A stretch of DNA of 59,962 nt from MADRE2 sp964397015. Lineage in GTDB: Bacteria > Desulfobacterota > Desulfobacteria > Desulfobacterales > Desulfobacteraceae. Made by a program: the position numbers and the translations under genes. This document shows, in pieces, positions 25,762 through 34,288 of the stretch. The stretch's first letter is position 1; the number at the start of each line of letters is the position of its first letter. The DNA lies in NCBI GenBank assembly GCA_964397015.1, contig CAYNHL010000006.1, forward strand, positions 1 to 59,962, in the 5' to 3' direction. The notes beneath the pieces are model-generated. The model was given only the letters and a program-made list of their open reading frames with translations. It did not search any database and had not been told where the DNA came from.

Positions 25762-27438
25762 TTGAAATCTTTCTGGGATATCTTGAACAGAAAACTGTGG
25801 ATAAAAATACTGTTGCCGGTATCGATTATAGTCTGCATGATAATCGGGGGTATAATTGTTTACAATGTAACATTCCAGGAAAAAAACAGGATGGAGCAGC
25901 TGGCGGCAGCCAATCAATCCATGATCCGCATGGTCAACGGGTTCATGTTCGATGCACTTTCCATCGGGGAAAATAACCAGGTCCGGGCACAGTTTGACCG
26001 TATCGGAAGATCGTTGCAGGACGTAAAAATTTTTGTCTATGATTACAACGGGGTCGTCTCCTTTTCAACCGATGCCGAAAGTATCGGACAGTCAATGGAA
26101 ACCTATGTCGATCCGGCAGGCCTCGACAGGCTCGATAGTATGCTGGAAACCGGGCAGGCGCCTGAAGAAACCAGCCAGGCATCCATGAACGGGTCAGGGT
26201 TCCTTTACAACAGCCAGGCCATTTTTAACGAATCCAAATGTCATCACTGCCATGGAGATACCCGGAAAATCCTGGGCGGTATATCTGTTTTTTCAGGATC
26301 TGACACACTTGTGGAAAATTTGAGACAGGACAGGATCATCAACCTGATGACCGGTATGGCAGGACTGGTTTTCATCGTCCTGTTCATCTGGCTTTTTTTC
26401 CATTTTATAGTCAATACCCGGGTAAAACAGATCCTTGACGCCATGGCCCTGATGCGGCAGGGAGATTTTACAAATGCCATGGAAGTTGGGAAAGGAGATG
26501 AATTGAATCATATCCTGGCCCGCATCAGTTTTGTGAACCAGGAACTGCGATCTACACTTGACCAGGTCAAGCAGAACAGCACCCGGTTGTTTACTGCGGC
26601 ATCAGACCTGACCTCAATTGCGGGCAACCTGTCTTCAACCAGTGTTGAATCTGCCGGAAAAGCAAGCGCGGTCACAACGGCGGCGGAAAAGATGAGTTCT
26701 GACAATACCGCCATTTCCAGTGAAATGAGCCAGGCCTCTGAGTCTGTACAGGCCATGGCCGCCGCCATCGAACAGTTGAGCGCCACCGTGCTTGAAATAA
26801 CCCAGTCGGTCAATTCATCCAAGACATTGACACAGGATGTGGTCGAGCAGTTCAGCCAGGTGATAAAGGTGGTTGAAAACCTGCATGAAAGTGCGGGGGA
26901 TCTGGACGAAGTGACCGATGAAATCCGTTCAATATCGGAACAAGTTGGCATGCTGGCTTTGAACGCCAAAATTGAAGCCGCCCGGGCCGGGGAAGCCGGA
27001 AAAGGATTCGGTGTCGTGGCCCAGGAGATTTCTGCTTTGGCGCTGGATACGGATGAGGCCACCGTTCAGGCCGATGAAAAACTGCAGCGCATGAGAGAAA
27101 TGACCGGCCAGGCGATTTCAAGTATTGAGCAACTGTCACAGCTTATCCAGTCCTCTGACGATGCCATGGCCAGCATCTCCGCCGCGGTGGAAGAACAGAA
27201 CGCAACCACGAAAGAAATTTCACAGAATGTAAGCTCCGTGTCTGAAGAAATGACCCGGATGAATACCCAGATACAGGAAGGGGCTGTTGTGGCAGGTAAG
27301 ATTGCCGGTGACATTGAGTCTGTAGAGCATGACTCCCATACGGTCAAGGACAACAGCCAGAAAGTCGACCAGGCCGCTGACTCCCTGTCATCACTGGCCG
27401 AAAGCCTTGAAAAACTCCTGCAGCGGTTTAAAATTTAA
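25762..27438 (+). CDS. Methyl-accepting chemotaxis protein with a heme c-type sensor site
   Basis: This is a 558-residue transmembrane chemoreceptor. TM1 (about 14-36) is followed by a periplasmic sensor domain containing a covalent heme motif, CHHCH (Cys160-Cys163-His164), then TM2 (about 190-212), a HAMP region and a long cytoplasmic signalling domain with the tip ALNAKIEAARAGEAGKGF. It should report redox state or a heme ligand to CheA/CheW. The frame opens at 25744 (TTG), but AAAGGAG sits 6 bases before the TTG at 25762, which I take as the start. It follows the tetraheme cytochrome gene in one operon. Its stop shares the bases TTAA with the convergent murJ stop. Confidence 0.87.
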   Translation: MKSFWDILNRKLWIKILLPVSIIVCMIIGGIIVYNVTFQEKNRMEQLAAANQSMIRMVNGFMFDALSIGENNQVRAQFDRIGRSLQDVKIFVYDYNGVVSFSTDAESIGQSMETYVDPAGLDRLDSMLETGQAPEETSQASMNGSGFLYNSQAIFNESKCHHCHGDTRKILGGISVFSGSDTLVENLRQDRIINLMTGMAGLVFIVLFIWLFFHFIVNTRVKQILDAMALMRQGDFTNAMEVGKGDELNHILARISFVNQELRSTLDQVKQNSTRLFTAASDLTSIAGNLSSTSVESAGKASAVTTAAEKMSSDNTAISSEMSQASESVQAMAAAIEQLSATVLEITQSVNSSKTLTQDVVEQFSQVIKVVENLHESAGDLDEVTDEIRSISEQVGMLALNAKIEAARAGEAGKGFGVVAQEISALALDTDEATVQADEKLQRMREMTGQAISSIEQLSQLIQSSDDAMASISAAVEEQNATTKEISQNVSSVSEEMTRMNTQIQEGAVVAGKIAGDIESVEHDSHTVKDNSQKVDQAADSLSSLAESLEKLLQRFKI

Positions 27439-29012
27439 GCCATCAGCTTTTTTATTCTTGATCCGACCTGTTTTGACAGGTCAAAAATCTCTTTTACCTT
27501 GAATATATATCCCAGCCCCCCAAAAACAAGGGTGAACAGTCCTGCAGCGATGATGCAGATGATGGCTGCGTCCCAGAAGCCGCCATCGTTGAAAATCTTT
27601 TGAAGCCGGATTGTCACAGGATAAACCAGGACGCCTGCAATCAGGCTGAGCATGACTGTTTTTAAAAAAAACAGGTAAACCTGGCGGCTGTAACGGTTAT
27701 CGCTTTTCCGGTTCCACAGTGCATACAGAATGACAGTCTGCACAATGGCACCAAGAGATATGGCCAGGGCAAGACCCGGGGCATTGAAAAAAGTTGTAAA
27801 CAAGTAATAAACCGGCAGAAATGCAATCACGGCAAGGGAATTGACAATTGCAGGAAACCATGTGTTCTGGGTCGCGTAATATCCCCTGGTGACAATGGTC
27901 TGGCAGGTAAAGGCAAAAGCGCCGATCATGAAATAGGGCAGGATCCGGCTGGTCTCTATCACGGCCTCGAGATCAAACGCCCCTCGCTTGTAGATAATTG
28001 TCACAATTTCAAACCTCAGCAAGCCCAGCAGAACGGAAAACGGGATCACCAGCAGCAGAAATTTAAGTGTCCGGTTCAAAAGACGGTTGAGTTCATCAAT
28101 TTGGTTCAACGCGGCAAAGCGGGCCATGTATGGATAGGCAGCAGTACCCACGGCCTGGCCGAAGAAACCGATCAGCATGAACATTATACGCATGTTGTAG
28201 TTCAAAACGGCAATACTGCCGTGTCCCAGGAAGGACCCGAAAAATTTGAACAAAAATTCACTGGAAAATGTCATGGTCAGCCCGAGTATGAAAGGAAGGG
28301 TTATGACCAGGTATTTTTTGAATTCCGGATTGGAAAAATCAAGGGCAGGGGACCAGGTCAGGCCAACCTTGCGGGCACCGATCATCTGGAGCAGGAAACT
28401 GCCGCAGACCGCACCGGCCAGTACTCCCCAGGAAAAGCCCTCGATGCCGGTCAGCGGATATAAAACAAGGCCGCCAAGGATAATGAAAAGATTATAGACA
28501 AGGGGAGCAAGAGCCGGGATAAAAAAGCGTTCGTTTGCAAACTGGACTGCCATGAACAAACCGCCGCAGAAGAAAAAAAACTGGGCCGGCAGAACGATTC
28601 GTGTCATGCGGACCGCTTTTTCAAAGATTTCAGGGTCCTGTATTCCCGGTGCGAGAAGGGTGACCAGTTCAGGGGTAAATATGATGCTGATACCAATGAA
28701 AACCAGAAGAAGCATGCCGCCGGCATTTAAGACAATGGAAAAAATCCGCCACCCCTGTTCCGGGTTACGGGTTGACATGCATGCTGAAAAGATGGGAATA
28801 AAGGTAATGGACAAAAAACCGGAGGCCATTATATGATTGAGGATATCGGGAAGAATGAAAGCAACCAGGTAGGCATCTACCTCGGCACCGGTTCCCCCGG
28901 CCGCCGCAATGGCCATTTCACGGAAAAGACCGATGACGCGGCTTAAAAATACAGACCCCATCATGATCACCGATGCCACTGTTATTTTTTTCCCCAAAGA
29001 TGCCTGTGTCAT
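27435..29012 (-). CDS. murJ: Lipid II flippase MurJ
   Basis: MurJ moves lipid-linked peptidoglycan precursor across the inner membrane. The protein (525 residues from the chosen start) has the MVF/MurJ pattern of about 14 membrane helices, beginning with VASVIMMGSVFLSRVIGLFRE and including FLSITFIPIF and the TRGYYATQNTWFP segment. The frame is open from 29045, but the ATG at 29012 (MTQASLGKK) gives the typical cytosolic start. It is monocistronic in this window and convergent with the chemoreceptor gene, sharing a 4-base overlap at the stops. Confidence 0.9.
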   Translation of the reverse strand: MTQASLGKKITVASVIMMGSVFLSRVIGLFREMAIAAAGGTGAEVDAYLVAFILPDILNHIMASGFLSITFIPIFSACMSTRNPEQGWRIFSIVLNAGGMLLLVFIGISIIFTPELVTLLAPGIQDPEIFEKAVRMTRIVLPAQFFFFCGGLFMAVQFANERFFIPALAPLVYNLFIILGGLVLYPLTGIEGFSWGVLAGAVCGSFLLQMIGARKVGLTWSPALDFSNPEFKKYLVITLPFILGLTMTFSSEFLFKFFGSFLGHGSIAVLNYNMRIMFMLIGFFGQAVGTAAYPYMARFAALNQIDELNRLLNRTLKFLLLVIPFSVLLGLLRFEIVTIIYKRGAFDLEAVIETSRILPYFMIGAFAFTCQTIVTRGYYATQNTWFPAIVNSLAVIAFLPVYYLFTTFFNAPGLALAISLGAIVQTVILYALWNRKSDNRYSRQVYLFFLKTVMLSLIAGVLVYPVTIRLQKIFNDGGFWDAAIICIIAAGLFTLVFGGLGYIFKVKEIFDLSKQVGSRIKKLMA

Positions 29013-29073
29013 GATACCCGTTGGATTACCACAAAGCCCGGGCAAATAAAAGCATTAAGGCGATAAAAAGCAT

Positions 29074-29102
29074 TTGACTGATATTATAAGGCCCCTTATA
29101 GT
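29074..29102 (+). promoter_or_regulatory. Candidate promoter ahead of the small membrane protein and ubiD gene
   Basis: TTGACT (29074-29079), a 17-base spacer and TATAGT (29097-29102) lie about 60 bases before the ATG at 29166. A palindrome (29085-29100) fills most of the spacer and overlaps the -10 box. Confidence 0.5.
29085..29100. promoter_or_regulatory. Palindrome overlapping the promoter, possible operator
   Basis: TATAAGG, two bases, CCTTATA form perfect 7-base arms placed between the -35 and -10 boxes of the promoter above. The position would suit a repressor or a MerR-type activator; a chance AT-rich palindrome remains possible. Confidence 0.4.
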
Positions 29103-29165
29103 AGGGCCGTTATTTGATTCAATATTAGAAAAACGGAAAAACCGGAAAAAAAAAGGAACAGCAAC

Positions 29166-29435
29166 ATGATTACACGTATCGGCATCGGCGCATGGATTGC
29201 TTCCCTTGTGATTATCCTGTTCAAGGGTATTACCACGTTAATGGAAAAAGAAATGTTCTGGACCGACCTGACATTGTCCACCCTTTTAGGAGATTTTTCA
29301 GAACGCTTTATTGATTTTTTTCCTTCCGGCTTACAGAGTTCGGTTGATACCCTTGTGTACGACATAGAGATTTACCTTCTGCTGATCGGGATCGGAATTG
29401 TCTGTTTCATTATCGGTGCGTTCAAAAAAGCCTGA
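29166..29435 (+). CDS. Small two-helix membrane protein, unknown
   Basis: This is an 89-residue protein that I do not recognise. A hydrophobic segment at about 5-20, a middle part with acidic and aromatic residues (FSERFIDFFP) and a second clear membrane helix at about 70-86 (YLLLIGIGIVCFIIGAF), followed by a basic C-terminus, suggest an inner-membrane protein. AAGGAA lies about 8 bases before the ATG. It lies 17 bases before the UbiD-family gene and probably shares its promoter. An opposing frame of equal length (29096-29365, minus strand) exists but lacks a comparable ribosome site and context. Confidence 0.55.
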   Translation: MITRIGIGAWIASLVIILFKGITTLMEKEMFWTDLTLSTLLGDFSERFIDFFPSGLQSSVDTLVYDIEIYLLLIGIGIVCFIIGAFKKA

Positions 29436-29452
29436 GCCTGTAATTTAAGAAC

Positions 29453-31285
29453 ATGAGATTCAAAACTCTTGAACAGTGCATCACCTTTCTTGAACAAAAG
29501 CGTCAACTGGTAAGGATTCCCTTTATGGTGGATCCCTGCCTTGAAATGGCTGAGATCACGAGAAGGGTTTTTGAAGCAGGAGGGCCGGCCATTTTATTTG
29601 AAAAGGTTAAATCCAGCCCTTTTCCGGCGGTCTCAAATCTTTTTGGTACCTATGACAGGTGTCTTTCGATATTTGAACCGGAGCTCGACAATATCCGCGC
29701 TCTGGTGGATGTCCGCTCCGATCCTTTTTGCGCTGTCAAAAATCTTAAAACCGGTTTCAAGGCTGCCAGGGCGATGGTGAACGCCCTGCCGGTCAAAAAG
29801 TCCAGGGCTCCGGTGACAGCCTGTACCACGACAGTCGGCCGGCTGCCCCAGGTCAAGTGCTGGCCGGATGACGGCGGGGCTTTCATCCTGCTTCCCCAGG
29901 TATTTTCCATGGATCCGGACAAGCCCGGTATCCTTCATTCCAATCTCGGCATGTACCGCATACAGATATCGGGCAACGACTATACCCCTGATGAACAAAT
30001 CGGACTTCATTACCAGCTTCATCGCGGCATTGCCGATCACCATAAAAAGGCCATGGAAAAGAACATGCCGCTGAAGGTATCAATTTTTATCGGTGGTCCT
30101 TTGGCCCACACGCTGGCGGCGGTAATGCCCCTGCCCGAAGGTATGCCTGAAATAGCCTTTGCCGGGGCCCTGGGCGGAACCGGTTTCAGGTACACACATC
30201 ACAACGGGTACATATTGTCCGCAGATGCGGATTTTTGTATCACCGGTACACTGGTGCCCCACCAGACCAGAACCGAAGGACCTTTTGGCGATCATCTCGG
30301 CTACTATTCGTTGGCTCATGCTTTTCCCTTTATACAGGTGGACAATGTTTTCCATAAGAAAAACGCCATATATCCATTTACAGTGGTGGGCAGGCCGCCA
30401 ATGGAAGATTCGAATTTCGGACGGCTCATTCACGAGATGACCCGCAAGGCTGTTCAGGATACCATTCCTGGTGTGACGGCCGTTCATGCAGTGGATGCGG
30501 CAGGAGTGCATCCGCTGCTTCTGGCCAAAGCCCGGGAGCGGTATGTACCTTTCGAGCCCAGAAAACCGCGTGAAATATTGACCGCGGCCCATGCCATTCT
30601 GGGTACAGGCCAGCTGTCCCTTGCCAAATACCTTATGATATGCGCACACGAAGATTGTCCGGAACTGGATATAGGATCCCGGGAGGATTTTTTCACCCAT
30701 TTTCTCAAGCGCATCGATCTGTCATCAGGGCTTCATTTTATTACCCGCACCACCATGGATACCCTTGATTATTCCCACGGGCCGCTCAATGAAGGTTCCA
30801 AGGTGATCATGGCTGCGGCCGGTGAACCTGTCAGGAAGCTTTCGGCCGTAATTTTCAAAGATATTGCAGTCACCTCAGGGTTTTCAGATCCGACGATGGT
30901 CATTCCAGGGATCATGGTCATTCAGGGACCAGCCTTTAAAGATTATGCAACCTCCGGCAACCAGATGAACCGCCTGGCAGATTGCCTGGGAGACCAGGAG
31001 GTTATTTCAGGCTTTCCCCTGTGCGTGGTGGTGGATGATGCCCGGTTCTGTGCCAGGACCTTTGACAATTTTTTATGGTGTACTTTTACCCGGTCCAATC
31101 CATCTCATGATATTTATGGCGCCCGTTCGACTATGGCCCACAAGCACTGGTCCTGCAGGGTGCCCATGGTCATTGACGCCCGGATCAAGCCTTTTCATCC
31201 CCGGCCGCTTGTTCCCGATCCAGATGTCGCCCGTAAAGTGGACCAGATGGGCGCCAGGGGCGGGCCGTTATACAAAATCATATAA
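29453..31285 (+). CDS. UbiD-family decarboxylase, probably of menaquinone synthesis
   Basis: This is a 610-residue prenylated-flavin-dependent decarboxylase of the UbiD family. Hallmarks are the motif EGPFGDHLGYYS, GVVGRPP-like FTVVGRPPMED, the start LEQCITFLEQKRQLVRI and the C-terminal VDARIKPFHP. The length (about 600 rather than 490) fits the branch annotated as menaquinone biosynthesis decarboxylase in futalosine-pathway organisms (TIGR03701, as I recall it), so a role late in menaquinone synthesis is my inference. No mqn gene is adjacent. The ribosome site is weak. The DUF374 gene follows after 36 bases. Confidence 0.78.
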   Translation: MRFKTLEQCITFLEQKRQLVRIPFMVDPCLEMAEITRRVFEAGGPAILFEKVKSSPFPAVSNLFGTYDRCLSIFEPELDNIRALVDVRSDPFCAVKNLKTGFKAARAMVNALPVKKSRAPVTACTTTVGRLPQVKCWPDDGGAFILLPQVFSMDPDKPGILHSNLGMYRIQISGNDYTPDEQIGLHYQLHRGIADHHKKAMEKNMPLKVSIFIGGPLAHTLAAVMPLPEGMPEIAFAGALGGTGFRYTHHNGYILSADADFCITGTLVPHQTRTEGPFGDHLGYYSLAHAFPFIQVDNVFHKKNAIYPFTVVGRPPMEDSNFGRLIHEMTRKAVQDTIPGVTAVHAVDAAGVHPLLLAKARERYVPFEPRKPREILTAAHAILGTGQLSLAKYLMICAHEDCPELDIGSREDFFTHFLKRIDLSSGLHFITRTTMDTLDYSHGPLNEGSKVIMAAAGEPVRKLSAVIFKDIAVTSGFSDPTMVIPGIMVIQGPAFKDYATSGNQMNRLADCLGDQEVISGFPLCVVVDDARFCARTFDNFLWCTFTRSNPSHDIYGARSTMAHKHWSCRVPMVIDARIKPFHPRPLVPDPDVARKVDQMGARGGPLYKII

Positions 31286-31321
31286 AACGCTCACCGCGGC
31301 GGGAGAGTTAAGGGATATTTT

Positions 31322-31990
31322 ATGCTTAAACGACTGAAATGGATTATATATACAAAGCCGTTCGGACTTTTTGTCTACTTGTTTATCAAGCTGTATCTTC
31401 TCACCGTCCGTGTTCATATCATCAATCTTGCACCGGTTATTTCCCTTCTTGAAAACGGCGAAAAGGTGCTTTTGTGTGGGTGGCACCAGCAGTTTTTTTC
31501 AGCTATCGGCTATTTTAAAAAATTCAGCAGATACTCCCCCATTATCATGATCAGCAGGAGCCGGGACGGGGATCTCATTTCCAGGGTGGCAAACTTGAGC
31601 GGATGGAAGACCGCCAGGGGATCGTCATCCAGGGGCGGCAGGACCGCCATGGAGGAGGTTATACAGCATTTGAAAAAACACTCCATGGCTGCACATATCC
31701 TGGACGGCCCCCAGGGGCCCATGGGCAGGGTAAAGGCCGGTGCAGTAAGAATGGCCCGGGAAACAGGAGCCAGTATCGTGACCATTCATGTCGAACCCCG
31801 GGCGGCCCGTTATTTCAGGTCCTGGGACCAGTTCATGCTGCCGTTGCCGTTTTCCAGTGTCCGGTTGTGCTTTGGTACTCCGTTCAAGCTTGAAAAAAGC
31901 GGTACACCCGCTGAATTTGAACAGCAGCGAATGCTGCTGGAAAACAGTTTTGCCGATAAGCTGGTGGTCAAATATCCATTGAGACGATAA
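31322..31990 (+). CDS. DUF374 lysophospholipid acyltransferase-like protein
   Basis: This is a 222-residue, probably membrane-associated acyltransferase. A hydrophobic N-terminus (FGLFVYLFIKLYLLTVRV) is followed by the DUF374 signature: CGWHQQFF, MISRSRDGDLISR, RGSSSRGG and HILDGPQGPMG with VKAGAVRMA. Some DUF374 proteins (LpxJ in Epsilonproteobacteria, as I recall) acylate lipid A, so a lipid A or phospholipid acyl transfer role is possible, but the substrate is unproven. AAGGGA lies 6 bases before the ATG. Its 3' end overlaps the convergent REC-HATPase gene by 23 bases. Confidence 0.75.
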   Translation: MLKRLKWIIYTKPFGLFVYLFIKLYLLTVRVHIINLAPVISLLENGEKVLLCGWHQQFFSAIGYFKKFSRYSPIIMISRSRDGDLISRVANLSGWKTARGSSSRGGRTAMEEVIQHLKKHSMAAHILDGPQGPMGRVKAGAVRMARETGASIVTIHVEPRAARYFRSWDQFMLPLPFSSVRLCFGTPFKLEKSGTPAEFEQQRMLLENSFADKLVVKYPLRR

Positions 31991-33452
31991 CGCTGGTACC
32001 CTCGTTTTCGGTGCTTTCGATGGCTATGCGGCCGTTGTTTCTATCGATAATGTTTTTGGCGAAGCAGAGCCCCATCCCTTTTTTTTCGGTACCGGGAACA
32101 AATACCATGTCCAGCGTTTCAGGAGACATACCGCATCCGAGATCGGAAACCGTTATGGTGACTTCCTTGCCAAAAACAGCTGATGAAACGCAGACAATCC
32201 CCTTGGGAGAAACCGCCTGGAAGGCATTTTTTATAATCTCGTAAAAAGCCTGCTCCATTGTCGCCGCCATTAACTTAACATCCGGCAGTTCAGACAAAAA
32301 CCACTGGACATCGATGTTGTCATTGAATTCTTTTTGAACTTTTTTAACTGCTGTTTCCAGCAAACTGTTCACACGGGCTGGTGTTTTCTTTTCTTCGGCC
32401 CTGTCCAGAAACTGTTGAAGTTCTTCAATGGTTCTTGCGATTGTTTCCAGGCCTTCTCTGGAATCATGGATGATCCTTGGATAGTGTTCCATGATGTGAT
32501 CAAACCGCTGGTCTTTTTTAAACTGGTGAATATCTGAGAGGATGGCAGCGGTATCAGGACGGGTTATCGATTTTGTCTTGTCTGCGTGAAGGGTTATTAT
32601 ATGGTGCAGCATATCATACTTTCCAAGCAGCAGGTTCATGTGAGCACGGTACTGGTTAATGGTATCAAGGTTCTGTTTAACCTTGCCGTTGGTATCCTGG
32701 ATCTGGCTTATTGAACTGGCGGACATGGCGGTTGCAGCTGCCATGGCCTGCTGCCGGTCAAGTTTTTGGATTGCGGTTTTCAGCTGACTGCTCTTGGTTT
32801 CGATCAGGGCTTCAAGGGTTTTATTGTATTTTTTAAGGCTGGTTTCCGCCACTATACGGCGGGCGATTTCCCTGTTCAGGCGGTCGTTTTTTTTTGCTAT
32901 TTCCCTGTTTTTTTTGTCCAGGTCCACAAGATGATAATAGGATCGCAGGGCGGTTGTAATGGTGGTAAAAAGTTTCTGGTTGGTAAGTTCGGTTTTTTCC
33001 TTGTAATCGTTGATGTCATAATTGAGAATCACCTCTTTTTCAGGTGCTTTTCCAGGCTGCCCTGTGCGAAGAATGATCCTGATCCTGTCATTTTTCAAAT
33101 CCTGCCGGATATAGCGGGCCACTTCCAGCCCTGCGTCCTGAGTTTCCATCACGACGTCGAGAAGCACGCATGCAATGTCGTTATGGGTACGCATAATTTC
33201 TTTGGCTTCGCTTGCCGAATAGGCGGATAGAAAATTCAAGGATACTCCATTGAAAACGTAATCCGCCAGCACCATTTTTGTCATGGTGTGAATTTCGGCC
33301 TCATCATCTACAATCAGAAGCAGGGCCTCGAATGCAGAGTTCCTGGTTTCTGGTTTTCTTCCGGATTCACTTGAAAAGACAACCAGGTCATCTTCAGTGT
33401 CTTTGGACGATTTTTTATCCCTGCCTTGTTTTTGTGTCCGGGCCTGTTTCAT
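31968..33452 (-). CDS. Receiver-coiled coil-HATPase signalling protein
   Basis: This is a soluble 494-residue protein with inverted two-component order. An acidic, lysine-rich N-terminus precedes a receiver domain (about 44-175) with LLIVDDEAEIH, the phosphoacceptor in LLDVVMETQDAG and a degenerate YKEK in place of the usual K-P. A long coiled coil (about 180-260) and a helical region without a recognisable H-box follow. The C-terminal HATPase domain has EIIKNAFQAV, DLGCGMS and KKGMGLCFAKNII. It could be a kinase phosphorylating a non-canonical histidine or a signalling ATPase without kinase activity. TAAGG precedes the ATG. Confidence 0.78.
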   Translation of the reverse strand: MKQARTQKQGRDKKSSKDTEDDLVVFSSESGRKPETRNSAFEALLLIVDDEAEIHTMTKMVLADYVFNGVSLNFLSAYSASEAKEIMRTHNDIACVLLDVVMETQDAGLEVARYIRQDLKNDRIRIILRTGQPGKAPEKEVILNYDINDYKEKTELTNQKLFTTITTALRSYYHLVDLDKKNREIAKKNDRLNREIARRIVAETSLKKYNKTLEALIETKSSQLKTAIQKLDRQQAMAAATAMSASSISQIQDTNGKVKQNLDTINQYRAHMNLLLGKYDMLHHIITLHADKTKSITRPDTAAILSDIHQFKKDQRFDHIMEHYPRIIHDSREGLETIARTIEELQQFLDRAEEKKTPARVNSLLETAVKKVQKEFNDNIDVQWFLSELPDVKLMAATMEQAFYEIIKNAFQAVSPKGIVCVSSAVFGKEVTITVSDLGCGMSPETLDMVFVPGTEKKGMGLCFAKNIIDRNNGRIAIESTENEGTSVIVSMDI

Positions 33453-33485
33453 TGATAAACCTTACAAAGCGTGTTGAAAAAAAGG

Positions 33486-34259
33486 TCAGGCATCAAACCA
33501 TGACGACAATATCAGGCTCACTGACCGGTTCATCTCTGCCTGGAAATCGGCTGTATATTTTTTCTGGTACATGTGCTGGCCGATGTTGACTGCGCCGTTA
33601 ATTTCCCCGCGGCGGCCGAAAACCTCACTGTGGCGGCCTGCATACATGTCTTTTAATGCAGGATCATCCAGCCGCCGGTATTTGTCCTTGAAAACAATAT
33701 ACGCTTTTTCATACCTTGACGTCAAAGGTCTTTTTTTCTGCTGTTGTGTGGGGTAGCCCAGGCACAGCATGGTAAGGGGAAATACAAACCTGGGAAGATC
33801 GAACAATTCTTTATGGATTTCATAATGTTCCATGATATCCCCGATATAGCAGGACCCCACTCCTAAAGATTCGGCTGCGATCACGGCGTTCTGGGCGGCC
33901 ACCATTGTATCGCAGCAGGAAATGAACAGGTCTGCAGGTCCAGGGGAGCGAATGGGACGGCCTGTCATCTGTTCGACACCGCTTGATTTGAAGGTGTCGT
34001 ACCATCGCTGGTAATCTGCAAGAAACAAAAGCACAAAAGGAGCTCTGGCAATGAATGCCTGGTCGTCACAAGTCTTTGCCAGGCGGTCCTTGATATCCTG
34101 CCGCGTGACTTCGATAATTGAATACAGCATCATATTGCCGGCGGTAGGCGCCCTCAGCGCGGCATCCAGAATCTGGCTGCGGACCTCTTTAGATACAGGC
34201 CGGTTATCATAGGCCCGCACTGATTTTCTGTTTGCCAGCAGGGAAAGAACGGGATTCAT
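33486..34259 (-). CDS. Nitroreductase family FMN oxidoreductase
   Basis: This is a 257-residue cytosolic flavoprotein of the NfsA/FRP type. It has the N-terminal FMN-binding motif NRKSVRAYDNRPVS, APTAGNM, a central AAQNAVIAAESLGVGSCYIG and a C-terminal basic cluster typical of the long nitroreductases. It probably reduces quinones, flavins or nitro compounds with NAD(P)H; the natural substrate is unknown. GAGGAAA precedes the ATG. It is 29 bases downstream of the LysE-type exporter gene and 33 bases upstream of the REC-HATPase gene on the same strand. Confidence 0.83.
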   Translation of the reverse strand: MNPVLSLLANRKSVRAYDNRPVSKEVRSQILDAALRAPTAGNMMLYSIIEVTRQDIKDRLAKTCDDQAFIARAPFVLLFLADYQRWYDTFKSSGVEQMTGRPIRSPGPADLFISCCDTMVAAQNAVIAAESLGVGSCYIGDIMEHYEIHKELFDLPRFVFPLTMLCLGYPTQQQKKRPLTSRYEKAYIVFKDKYRRLDDPALKDMYAGRHSEVFGRRGEINGAVNIGQHMYQKKYTADFQAEMNRSVSLILSSWFDA

Positions 34260-34288
34260 GGTATTTTCCTCTTAAATAATTCTATCCA

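Noticed and set aside
29096..29365. Minus-strand 89-codon frame between murJ and ubiD
   Set aside because: It overlaps the plus-strand small membrane protein, which has a better ribosome site, a promoter and operon context; only one of the two is likely to be real.
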